From DATAPE01 sp034667525 (lineage in GTDB: Bacteria; Actinomycetota; CADDZG01; WHSQ01): a stretch of 6,593 nt of DNA. The position numbers and the translations under genes are program-made. Below, one piece after another: positions 1 to 6,272 of this stretch. Each line of letters begins with the position of its first letter. Within the stretch, counting starts at the first letter, position 1. The notes beneath the pieces were generated by a model. That model did no database searches and had not been told where the DNA came from. It saw only the letters and a program-made list of their open reading frames with translations. The DNA is taken from contig JAXDJO010000011.1 of the NCBI GenBank assembly GCA_034667525.1, positions 1 to 6,593 on the forward strand, written 5' to 3'.

Positions 1-234
1 AAACCGGGCAGGCATCGTAGGGGCAAACCAGAACTACCCCTTCTATCCCCACTTGCGCTTTGTGGGCCACCGTACTTGCGTCCAAGACCGCTCCTTTGCG
101 ACCAGGGCAACTCCGACGTCGACCAAGGCCCCGATCTCGATCCCAAGCTCGACGCCGAACGACTTATCTACGCCCTGCAGCCCACGCATGAATCTGACCG
201 ACCTAGCCCAACGGATCGACATCGCGATCGTTAA
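1..234 (+). other. Open frame running in from the window edge, possible 3' end of an unknown gene
   Basis: Frame 1 is open from the first base to a TAA at 232-234. The middle part (about codons 35-60) reads as an acidic, protein-like stretch including LDPKLDAERLIYALQP, with mostly G or C in third positions. Frame 2 is open over the same bases (to 340) and is also GC3-rich, but it is a Ser/Thr/Pro-rich low-complexity translation, so the two cannot be separated with confidence. I recognise no family. If coding, the gene starts outside the window and may be frameshifted toward the small frame at 252-413. Confidence 0.15.
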
Positions 235-251
235 CGTTTCAGTGCTGAAGG

Positions 252-413
252 ATGGAAGAGCGTGCGCTGAACGTCTCTATCCTGGCGCCCAATGTCACCC
301 TCGATTACAAGCATGGTGGCCCGCTGATGCAACGGGTTGAGCCTTCGGCTCGGATAAAGCGGGCGGGAGCTGTCAGGAGTGGAGCTCAAAGCCTACGTAA
401 ATATGCTGATTGA
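252..413 (+). CDS. Small hypothetical protein (53 aa)
   Basis: This short frame starts at ATG 252 and ends at TGA 411-413. The first half (NVSILAPNVTLDYKHGGPL, residues 8-26) has strongly GC-biased third positions and alternating hydrophobic residues, like a real protein core. The C-terminal half is basic (RIKRAGAVRSGAQSLRKYAD). The AAGG directly before the ATG is too close to be a normal ribosome binding site, so this may instead be the tail of a longer, frameshifted gene coming from the left. It overlaps the earliest possible start of the HNH-like frame (379), which would favour a later HNH start at 445. No family recognised. Confidence 0.22.
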   Translation: MEERALNVSILAPNVTLDYKHGGPLMQRVEPSARIKRAGAVRSGAQSLRKYAD

Positions 414-720
414 CAGTTCCCACTCATATGTCGATAAGCCAACAATGGGATACGTAGAGCACAATCGTAAGAAACCTTGGGACTGGATTGCTCGGACATC
501 TCGGGCAGCAGAAGCCATCCAACCCCCGGCATCGGCCGCCAAACCGCGCGATGACGTGGAATGGCGAAAGATCAGGGCACGAGTGCTGCACGACCGCCCC
601 TGGTGCGAGCAACCCGACTGCTTCCTTCCCGCGACTGATATTCAACCCGTTAGCGCGCTGTCGAACAATGTGGTCTCGGTATGCAGGTTCCCCCACCCAG
701 CCATCCCCAGGACGCACTAA
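379..720 (+). pseudogene. Degenerate HNH endonuclease-like protein
   Basis: The central part (residues 60-81, VEWRKIRARVL then PWCEQPDC) matches the opening of small phage and mobile-element HNH nucleases, which have W..lR..vL..p.C....C followed by A-T-(D/E)-(V/I)-(D/H)-H. Here the two zinc-ligand-like cysteines (C76, C81) and ATDI (85-88) are kept. The expected catalytic His is replaced by Q89-P90, the glycine-rich loop seems deleted, and the last motif reads SVCRFPHPAIPRTH (100-113) where families have C..CH or C.PHH. A nuclease of this kind nicks or cuts DNA and often sits beside phage packaging genes or integrases. With the catalytic His gone and the H-to-N spacing shortened it is probably inactive. 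Start uncertain: GTG 379 has AGGA immediately adjacent; ATG 403 and ATG 445 are alternatives. What is seen is the motif; loss of function is inference. Confidence 0.5.
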
Positions 721-978
721 CGGCAGCCACCGACCGCTGCAGCTCCCTGAACCTATCCGAGTCGACGTTCCCAGGACTTCAAGGCTCCCCAACCTGCCCG
801 GGTTCAGGCAGATATCTACCATCCCTCTTGCAAGTGTTCCCAAAGACCATGAGCGACGGCACAGGCGCGTTGCCGTAGGACACGGCAGATGATGTCTTTG
901 TTTCCTTCGTACAAAATGAGTCCTAGCAGAGAGTCATTAGCCTGACAACTTCCTTTTCGTAGATGCCCAGATACAACG
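721..978 (+). other. Intergenic stretch with no supported gene
   Basis: No frame here gives a recognisable protein. Frames on both strands are open (minus 1178-816, minus 843-424, plus 488-892) but they overlap the HNH-like or GrpB frames and have no motif support. No terminator with a T-run and no clear promoter was found. Confidence 0.4.
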
Positions 979-1082
979 ATGGAGCAATCGGGAGCGCTTG
1001 AAGCCATAGCCGGCTTCCTCCCTTCTCGGGAGATGCTTGAGGTGATGGCACAGCTTTCGCGGCGCGATCTGGGAATCAGGCA

Positions 1083-1675
1083 CTGACTGAGTGGTTCGGA
1101 GAGCCCCTCCGCGACCCCGTCATCATCACTGATCCAGACCCTCAATGGCCACATCTCTTCGAGGAGTTCCGCTCTCAACTGGCAGAGGTTCTAGGCGACG
1201 TTGCTCTCCGCATCGATCAAGTCGGCTCCGCGGCAGTTCCGGGCCTTGCCGCCAAACCGGTGATCGACATACAGGTAAGCGTTGCCGATGTCACCGATGA
1301 GGACTCCTATCGACCAGCGCTCGAATCGCTCGGCTTGCCGCTCCGAGGGCGGGAACCGGACCACCGATTCTTTCGGCCCTCTGGGGAAAGCCCACGGACC
1401 GTCCACGTTCATGTCTGTAGTGCCGGGAACCGATGGGAACGGGAACATCTCCTCTTTGTTTGCTACCTACGTGAGCATCCGGAGCGCGCGCAAGATACGC
1501 ACGGGTAAAGCTAGACCTCGCTGCTCGCTTTGGTTTAGACCGGACCAGATACACAGAGGGCAAGAACGGGTTCGTTGAGGAGACCCTGCAATTGGCAGAG
1601 GACTGGGCGAACGAGATCCCGAACGGAGGTAGAACTTCACACCTACCCAGCAGGCAATGGAGGCACGAAGGTTGA
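1083..1675 (+). pseudogene. GrpB/UPF0157 family protein, frameshifted
   Basis: The translated core is clearly GrpB-like: DPDPQWPHLFEEFRSQL, then RIDQVGSAAVPGLAAKPVID (the family hallmark, usually HVGSTAVPGLaaKPxID), then RTVHVHVCSAG and LLFVCYLREHPERAQ. The family belongs to the nucleotidyltransferase-like fold; its biochemical role is poorly known and some members are annotated as dephospho-CoA kinase fusions. The frame from 1083 stops at 1506-1508 right after HPERAQDTHG. The expected tail continues in another frame from 1496: YARVKLDLAARFGLDRTRY, then EGKNGFVEETLQLAEDW, ending at TGA 1673-1675. Adding one base near 1495 restores one continuous protein. The 5' end is also broken: an in-frame TGA lies at 1038 and no ATG, GTG or TTG follows it, only CTG 1083. 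A neighbouring frame from ATG 979 (MEQSGALEAIAGFLPSREM...) runs to TGA 1084 and would join by one added base near 1082. It converges on the integrase gene. Confidence 0.78.
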
Positions 1676-1816
1676 CTGCTAGGAAAATGGTAGCGGTGAG
1701 GTGCTGAGCTGACCACGATGGGCCATTGCAACCAAGACTGGTCAAGGTCGCCGCCCCAACAAGTACGACATCGGACCTCTCGTCGGAGCCTCGGAATTTG
1801 CTTGGATCGCTCAGCT
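1676..1816. other. Gap between convergent GrpB and integrase genes
   Basis: 141 bases separate the GrpB stop from the integrase stop. No T-tailed hairpin or protein-coding frame stands out. A minus-strand ATG at 1820 overlaps the integrase stop as ATGA, but the resulting frame runs into the GrpB tail and is not supported. Confidence 0.4.
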
Positions 1817-3024
1817 TCATTCCAAGCGAGGTTCCCTCTGTTTGAAATCTATGAGCTCTCCCTCCCGGAGTTGTAGTTCACCGTCGGCTTTGGCCGCAGC
1901 TCGGCGCCGGCCCAGTGCAGCGACCAGATCTTCCTCGCGATCTGGGAATAGGTGCCCGTACGTGTCGAATGTTGTCCGGATGTCTTCGTGCCCCATCCGG
2001 CGTTTCACTTGCAGAGGGTCTGCTCCGTCGTTGATCATGAAGGCTGCGGCCGTATGCCTCAGCTCGTGGAAGGTGAGCGGGGCCAGCCCCGCCTTCTGAA
2101 CCGCTGGGAGCCAAGCCCGATTCCTGAAATTGTCGTACCGCAGGAATCCTCCGACAGGCGCGGGGAAGACCCACTCGTCACGCTTGAAGACCTTGAGGTG
2201 CCAGGCGAGGACCTCTCTGAGGAACTCGGGCATCTTCAGGGTTCGGCGAGCAGCTTTGGTCTTTCCATACTCGACGACCTGATAACGGCCGTACGCACGC
2301 TCGATGGTGGACACCACTCGCAGCGTTGCCAGGCGACCCGGTTGCATACCGAGGTTCTGTCGCCGAAGACCAGCGGCCTCTTGCCACCGCAGCCCCAAGT
2401 AGGCGGACGTGTAGACGAGCGCTCGGTAACGCGTTTCGGTCGCATCGATGAGACGTTCGACCTCTCGTTCGGTGAGATAGCGCTGTTCTTTCGGAGGACG
2501 GTGGGAAGCTCGATGCCGCGGCAGGGTGTCTTTGCGATCAGTCCCCGATCTACCGCCAACCGCATGATGGAAGCGAAGAGGTCGTAGTAGCCCCGGATCG
2601 ACTCCGCTCCGTAGCTACGGTCTGTTTGGTAGTTGGAACGGGTGAGGGTCACGACCCAAGACTGAACGTCCTCCGGGGTGATAGCTCCTATGGACCGGTC
2701 TGCGAATGCAGGAAGTAGGTGGAGCCGGAGGGCACTCTCATACTTGTCCCTCGTCCGTGGACGTAATGCCAATTTCTGGTCGAGGTACTTCTCCGCCCAC
2801 TTGGGGAACGGCGTTTTTGGATTCCTTGGATCGATGAATTCGCCCCGATGCTTGTCGATCCGAACCTCGGCCTTGAAGTTTCGGGCGTCCGCCAGCTTCA
2901 GGAAGCTCTTGGCTCGCTCCCTGCCGTCGGGGTCGTAGAACCGCACCATGTAGGTACCTGAAGCGCTCCTCCAGATCCCTTGCTCAATCTTCTTTCGTTC
3001 GCCCGGCTTGGCCATCTCTTCCAT
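1817..3024 (-). pseudogene. int: Tyrosine recombinase (phage-type integrase) in two frames; frameshifted or read by -1 slippage
   Basis: Site-specific recombinase that would cut and rejoin att sites through a covalent 3'-phosphotyrosine. Joined, it is 402 aa, normal for the family. Residues 1-60 resemble the arm-type DNA-binding domain (GIWRSASGTYMVRFYDPDG), and about 75-170 the SAM-like core-binding domain (TPFPKWAEKYLDQKL, RTRDKYESALRLHLLPAF). The catalytic domain follows with R213 in LGLRWQEAAGL, Lys 255/257 in YGKTKAARRTL, H320 and R323 in HELRHT, H346 in RRMGHED and Y356 in TFDTYGHLFP: the full catalytic set. The first frame (ATG 3024, or ATG 3015 with GGAAG two bases upstream) leaves homology after LRK at 2488; the family sequence resumes one frame over as EQRYLTEREVERL. 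Frame change is at CGA-AAG-AAC, so one missing base or a -1 slip on A-AAG restores it. The first frame is open to 2236 and also open upstream to 3588, but that extension shows no integrase homology. Likely the mobility gene of a degraded integrated element. Confidence 0.88.
2488..2491 (-). other. Frame-change point in the integrase (A-AAG tetranucleotide)
   Basis: On the minus strand the codons are CGA AAG AAC AGC. Re-pairing the AAG-decoding tRNA one base back on AAA makes the next codons GAA CAG CGC TAT (E-Q-R-Y), exactly where integrase homology resumes with no residue lost. A-AAG is a tetramer known to support -1 shifting in some bacterial insertion sequences. A plain one-base deletion (or sequencing error) gives the same picture and is the simpler reading. 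Confidence 0.6.
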
Positions 3025-3126
3025 CCGATCAGCGATACGCGCTCTTTTGCGACCGCGCCGGAGATTGTGGCAAGCACTGGTGACACTGCTCCTGGCGTGG
3101 TGACCTGGCCTTTCTCTGGACAGATA

Positions 3127-3149
3127 ACCCAGGTTCGAGGCGGCTGGGT
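3127..3149. repeat. 6-bp inverted repeat, 11-base loop
   Basis: ACCCAG (3127-3132) and CTGGGT (3144-3149) are perfect complements around a loop containing GTTCGAGGC. The loop matches the tRNA T-loop consensus by sequence, but the surrounding bases do not form a T-stem, so it is not called a tRNA. Confidence 0.3.
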
Positions 3150-3159
3150 AATGCTGATT

Positions 3160-3174
3160 GAGGCCCGGGGCCTC
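3160..3174. promoter_or_regulatory. 15-bp palindrome upstream of integrase, candidate operator
   Basis: GAGGCCC-G-GGGCCTC is a perfect palindrome of two 7-bp arms around one base, about 135-150 bases before the integrase start. Such dyads often bind a dimeric repressor or excisionase-type protein; no regulator gene is seen in the window, so its role is inference. Confidence 0.3.
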
Positions 3175-3505
3175 GAGGGAGGCGGAGGAAATGAGCGATC
3201 TCACCTGTCGACGCTTCGCGTTGGGACCGAAGCCCTTGGAAGGCGAAGCTCCCCTCCGCGGCGACCACCTTGGCCTGCAGATGGTCGGGCATGTTCGTGG
3301 ATGGGGGCAGCGATCAACCACCCGGTTAGGAAAGCGATCGAGAAACGGCCGTTCGAAAAGAGGATCCACTCTTCGGTGGGCAGCGTGGACGATGAAGAAA
3401 TACAGCTCCGTTATCTGATGGTCGGTAGAGATCCAGTTCTCGAAGAAGTTGTGAAAGAAGAAACGATCCCTACCGGTGAGGGCGCCGGCGACGGCTAGAA
3501 GGGAT

Positions 3506-3553
3506 GACCTTTGGGTCTTCGAACGTCTTTGCGTTCGTATACCCATAGGGGTC
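3506..3553. repeat. Nested inverted repeat (three-tier hairpin)
   Basis: Three stems are stacked on one axis: CGAACG/CGTTCG (3520-3525 with 3532-3537, loop of six), TGGGT/ACCCA (3512-3516 with 3541-3545) and GACC/GGTC (3506-3509 with 3550-3553), with small internal bulges. It has no T-run, so a simple rho-independent terminator is unlikely. It could be a cruciform-forming recombination site or a structured leader. Confidence 0.4.
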
Positions 3554-3609
3554 CTGGGGTGCACTGAGGCGCCGATCAGCGGAGGCACCTGCGCCTTTGT
3601 GTTGGCGGG

Positions 3610-3671
3610 GGTGCCTCAATCATGATCGTGACACCGATTGAGGCACAGATTGAGGCACAGATTGAGGCACA
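3610..3671. repeat. Three perfect 12-bp tandem repeats with an inverted copy
   Basis: GATTGAGGCACA is repeated three times without gap at 3636-3671, and a fourth degenerate copy may follow. An inverted copy (GGTGCCTCAATC, 3610-3621, 11 of 12 matching) faces it across 14 bases, and a related GAGGCACC lies at 3582-3589. The arrangement resembles iterons or recombinase arm-binding sites. There are no spacers, so it is not a CRISPR array. Confidence 0.6.
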
Positions 3672-4339
3672 CGTTGAGAAGGGGTCGCGGCAGCGACCGC
3701 AGCATTGCGCTGAGAGAGTGCCCGGCCTCCGTCTCGCGGGCTTTGACGGAGCCAGGTGCGGGTGGAAACCGTGGCCTCTGCTCCCGCAGTGAATGAGCGT
3801 CTCCACGGGCATGGTCTGAAGAGTGAACCTGGGGGACTTGGTGACCCGCTAGCGGCAGGACTTCTCATCAACAATGACGGCGTGAGTCTCGTGAGCTAGC
3901 GGCCACGGCGCGAGCGACATTGATGGACGAGGCCCTTCGACATGTTTGTTGACTTGGGGTACGAGGATCCACGTCGTACACAGTGCTCACCAGCGGGGAG
4001 AAAACGGAGAGATATCGGAGAGATGGCCAAGTCAATGGCGCGAAAGTCCTGCTAGACCCCTACGAAGAGCACCGAGAGAGAAACTCTCAGACCGAGATGA
4101 TTGAGGCCCCTCATCCGAGCGTCTGTCGCTTGCCACGAAGAAGGACCACCCGGTTGCCACCAACTAGGGACCGTTTCGGAGTTCGTTCGGCCGATCCCTC
4201 GGATGATGTTGCCGACGACAGCCGGCAGTCAAATGACCGATCGCTCCTAGCTCGGGCATCTTGGCCTTGTGGGGATCGAGCAGCGACGGCGGCCGCTGTC
4301 TTCGTAGCGGGGCGTGTGGGGTACCAAAACGAAGATTCA

Positions 4340-4474
4340 TCATGCTCCCACCGCTCGATACTCCTTGATGAGCCCGTCCAAGAGGTCCCGCCGTCCGATC
4401 GCGGACGTGAGGCGGTACTTGCATACGGGAATGAATTCGCGCACGCTCCGGCGGCGAAGGACGAGGATCTGTCT
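4340..4474 (-). pseudogene. Short protein scrap, possible mobile-element tail
   Basis: The minus-strand frame reads REFIPVCKYRLTSAIGRRD followed by LLDGLIKEYRAVGA and two TGA stops, with GC-rich third positions. The ending resembles C-terminal tails of the type GGLIxEYxxAA that I recall from frames reading across ends of actinobacterial insertion sequences; this is memory-based and unverified. An upstream TAG at 4477 and no good start make it a fragment at most. Confidence 0.2.
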
Positions 4475-4551
4475 CTAGCTACCTGGATGAGGCTGGAGCG
4501 GAATACGTCAGGATCCTGGCTGCCGTTCGCCGGCTGGTTCGGGAGCCTGAG
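4435..4551 (+). other. Short open frame with coding-like composition
   Basis: Between an in-frame TGA (4432) and TGA 4549-4551, this frame reads YLDEAGAEYVRILAAVRRL, an amphipathic helix-like sequence with high GC3, ending VREPE. It has no start codon of its own and could be a remnant of a gene tail. No family recognised. Confidence 0.15.
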
Positions 4552-4756
4552 TGATGAGCATCAGTCGCGGGAATCAAGCGAACCATCTGCGTCACTGCTT
4601 TTCAGGACCACAAGAAGAAGTGCTCCTGCGCGCCATATAGGTAGAGAGCCAGCAACAACTCCTGATGCGGTCCGCCCGGATCGTTGAGCGCAACGTCGTT
4701 CATCATTTTGCGATCTCATCAGGGCCGATCCGCGAGCAGATTGGCCCCTTAACTCG

Positions 4757-4792
4757 GCGACGTCCGGGACCTAAAACCGACATAATGGAGTT
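4757..4792 (+). promoter_or_regulatory. Candidate leaderless promoter for the GGDEF gene
   Basis: CATAAT at 4781-4786 is a good -10 hexamer. Its usual start point, about seven bases on, falls at the GTG (4793), which would give a leaderless transcript, a common arrangement in Actinobacteria. A weak -35 (GCGACG, 4757-4762) lies 18 bases upstream. GGAG at 4787-4790 is only two bases from GTG, a poor Shine-Dalgarno spacing. Confidence 0.3.
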
Positions 4793-5560
4793 GTGACCCA
4801 AGACCATCCGCCGGAGGACTCCCTTGAGAAGGAGGATCCTCAATCCGGCCAAACGGGAGACGGCAGGGACCGGAGTGCCCAGGAACGGGACCGCAGAGCA
4901 GAGGCTCACGACCAGGAGTCAGTGACTCGAGACAAAAGGAGCGATGCCAGAGACCAGCGCGCTGAAGCTCGAGACAAAGCTGTTGGGGAGATCGACACTG
5001 CGGCAGCCTCCGATCGAGCCGCGGCCCATGAAGACCGTCAGGAAGCAGCCACTGATCGTGGACAATCGGCAGATGATCGCGACGCTGCCGCGGAAGACCG
5101 ATCCATGTCGGCTCGGGAGCGACGACTTTCTTCTATCGACGAGCTCACGGGCGCCTATCGACGAGACGCTGGAATGTTGGAGCTAGACCGCGAAATGATC
5201 AGGGCAAAGCGGACCGAGAGGCTTGTGACTCTCGCCTTTATAGACGTGGTTGGCCTCAAGGCGACCAACGACTCGCTAGGCCACGCCGCAGGCGATCAAC
5301 TACTTCGTGGGACCGTCGAAAGTATGCTCACGCGGCTCCGGCCCTACGACCTCATCGTTCGTCTCGGAGGCGATGAGTTCGTATGCCTGCTTCTGGACCT
5401 AGATCTGCCCGGGGCAGTCAAGCGTTTCGAGGCCATCAAAGAAGATCTCGGAGCGAACCAGAAAGGGTCCATCACGGTTGGATTGGCAGAAATGCGGTCA
5501 GAGGATTCTCTCCAAGAACTATTGGCGCGGGCGGACGACGCTCTATACAGGGACGGATAG
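4793..5560 (+). CDS. GGDEF-domain protein, probable diguanylate cyclase
   Basis: Would make cyclic di-GMP from two GTP, or act as a c-di-GMP/GTP sensor if inactive. 255 aa, no membrane segment or signal peptide, so cytoplasmic. Residues 25-110 are a charged, heptad-like repeat (RDxRAEA-type units such as RDQRAEARD), probably a long helix or coiled coil for dimerisation, in place of a normal sensor domain. The GGDEF domain spans about 112-255: DELTGAYRR (116-124), FIDVVGLKATNDSLGHAAGD (149-168), GGDEF (192-196). An RxxD inhibitory site (RPYD, 183-186) sits five residues before GGDEF, so product feedback is likely. Deviations: the second Asp of the usual D-x-D becomes V153, and the protein stops at DDALYRDG, lacking the usual AK..GRN.V ending. 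The first metal Asp (D151), Lys156, Asn159 and Asp160 are kept. Start GTG 4793 fits the promoter; it converges on the ATPase fragment. Confidence 0.85.
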   Translation: MTQDHPPEDSLEKEDPQSGQTGDGRDRSAQERDRRAEAHDQESVTRDKRSDARDQRAEARDKAVGEIDTAAASDRAAAHEDRQEAATDRGQSADDRDAAAEDRSMSARERRLSSIDELTGAYRRDAGMLELDREMIRAKRTERLVTLAFIDVVGLKATNDSLGHAAGDQLLRGTVESMLTRLRPYDLIVRLGGDEFVCLLLDLDLPGAVKRFEAIKEDLGANQKGSITVGLAEMRSEDSLQELLARADDALYRDG

Positions 5561-5663
5561 AAGCCGTTAGCACCGTTTAGTAGGGGCACCCAGCATCAAG
5601 TCGGCTACAGAAGCTCTGACGATTGGCCGGTATGCGTCGGCGAATCTGCAAGCGGCTGCGTGC
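5561..5663. other. Gap between GGDEF gene and truncated ATPase
   Basis: About 100 bases between convergent stops. A minus-strand frame from about 5690 to a TAA at 5571-5573 is open with moderately GC-rich third positions (FADAYRPIVRASVADLMLG), but it is not a recognisable continuation of the ATPase. This is where a rearrangement breakpoint would be expected. Confidence 0.3.
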
Positions 5664-6272
5664 TCACACCAGACTGCGCCAGCGCAAACCACGCGTAAAT
5701 AGGGCCCTCAGGGCCGGTTCAAACAGCTGCCCCAGTATCGAGCCCCTAGTCGTAGGCAGGTGCTGAGTGAGGCTCCTGCGGTGATCAATGAAGAGGATGC
5801 GAGCCTGATCACGGATCCCGGTCGAAGCATTAATCAAAGGGCGAAGATCGGGGCGCTCACCCTTGCGTAGGGGGTTTGGCGCGTAGAAGAGTTCCTTCCC
5901 CTTCGCACCGACGGGCAGAAAATCAAGATGTAAATCTCCTACATCGCCCTTCTTTGTTTTCCGCTTGTATTCGGCGCACACAAGCTTTAGGCCGTAAACG
6001 TCCTTGTGCACGCCTCGGCGGTCTTCCCTCTCGAGCGGTTCGTCGAAGGACACGCTGATTTCGATAGGTTTAGCGGTCCTAAAATCGGTGAAGTCCTCGG
6101 GAATATTTAGGCTTCTTAAAGAGGGCCATGCATTGCCCAGTAGTAGGTTGATTGCACGAAGAAAGGATGTCTTGCCGGACCCGTTGGCGCCCACGATCGC
6201 TGTCAAAGACCCTACAGGGACCTCCACCCCCTGAAGGGCTCTAAAGTTTCGGCAGGTAACGTTGGAAATCAC
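5664..6272 (-). pseudogene. AAA ATPase of the OLD-like/RecF-like type, N-terminal fragment
   Basis: This 202-aa frame starts at GTG 6272 (an in-frame TAG lies 18 bases upstream; no clear ribosome binding site). It opens with the SMC/RecF-like strand MISNVTCRNFRALQGVEV and a perfect Walker A motif, GANGSGKTS (28-36), followed by FLRAINLLLG. Later parts (ILFIDHRRSLTQHLP, 159-173; RGSILGQLFEPALRA, 176-190) fit the linker region of AAA_15/AAA_21-type ATPases, many fused to a TOPRIM nuclease (OLD family) and used in phage defence or repair. Such proteins are usually around 500-650 aa. Here the ABC signature, Walker B, D-loop and any TOPRIM domain are absent; the frame ends in an unrelated tail (LFTRGLRWRSLV). 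It cannot hydrolyse ATP in the usual way, so it is probably a 3'-truncated relic. It converges on the GGDEF gene. Confidence 0.75.

Larger units (their letters stand above)
3025..3588 (-). other. Integrase upstream region, no supported gene
   Basis: The minus-strand frame of the integrase N-terminus stays open through this stretch to an ATG at 3588, and a plus-strand frame (2980-3498) is also open. The part around 3370-3490 is fairly GC3-rich on the minus strand (aromatic-rich, with FFFHNFFENWISTDHQITEL), so a coding relic cannot be excluded, but no family is recognised and no continuity with the integrase fold is expected. Sequence structures found here are listed separately: a 6-bp inverted repeat at 3127-3149, a 15-bp palindrome at 3160-3174, and a nested inverted repeat at 3506-3553. 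Confidence 0.35.
3672..4700. other. About 1 kb without a supported gene
   Basis: The longest frame (plus 3983-4687, 234 aa from GTG) has no ribosome binding site, no recognisable domain, an odd composition rich in Arg, Ser and Pro, and mixed third positions, so I do not call it. Short protein-like scraps occur on both strands (minus 4474-4340; plus 4435-4551). A 10-bp palindrome CCGCTAGCGG lies at 3846-3855, and its half GCTAGCGG recurs at 3895-3902. This looks like decayed mobile-element or intergenic DNA. Confidence 0.45.

Noticed and set aside
337..353. GAGCC-TTC-GGCTC hairpin as a terminator
   Set aside because: No T-run follows and it lies inside the coding-like frame 252-413.
424..843. 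139-aa minus-strand frame
   Set aside because: Antisense to the HNH-like frame, with no recognisable motif.
816..1178. Minus-strand frame with LYEGNKDIICRVLRQR, reminiscent of acyl-CoA dehydrogenase ends (YEGTxEIQR)
   Set aside because: The similarity is a few residues only and the frame is antisense to the GrpB start region.
1467..1820. Minus-strand frame whose ATG overlaps the integrase stop (ATGA)
   Set aside because: Its second half is antisense to the GrpB C-terminus and it has no family features.
3131..3145. tRNA T-loop (GTTCGAGGC)
   Set aside because: The flanks do not form a T-stem or acceptor stem.
3025..3588. N-terminal extension of the integrase to 450-aa frame start
   Set aside because: The integrase family normally begins near MEEMAKPGERKK; the extension has no matching domain and includes palindromic sites.
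3610..3671. CRISPR array
   Set aside because: The 12-bp units are contiguous with no spacers and no cas genes are present.
3983..4687. 234-aa plus-strand frame as a gene
   Set aside because: No ribosome binding site, no domain, Arg/Ser/Pro-rich composition and mixed third positions; likely a chance frame in GC-rich DNA.
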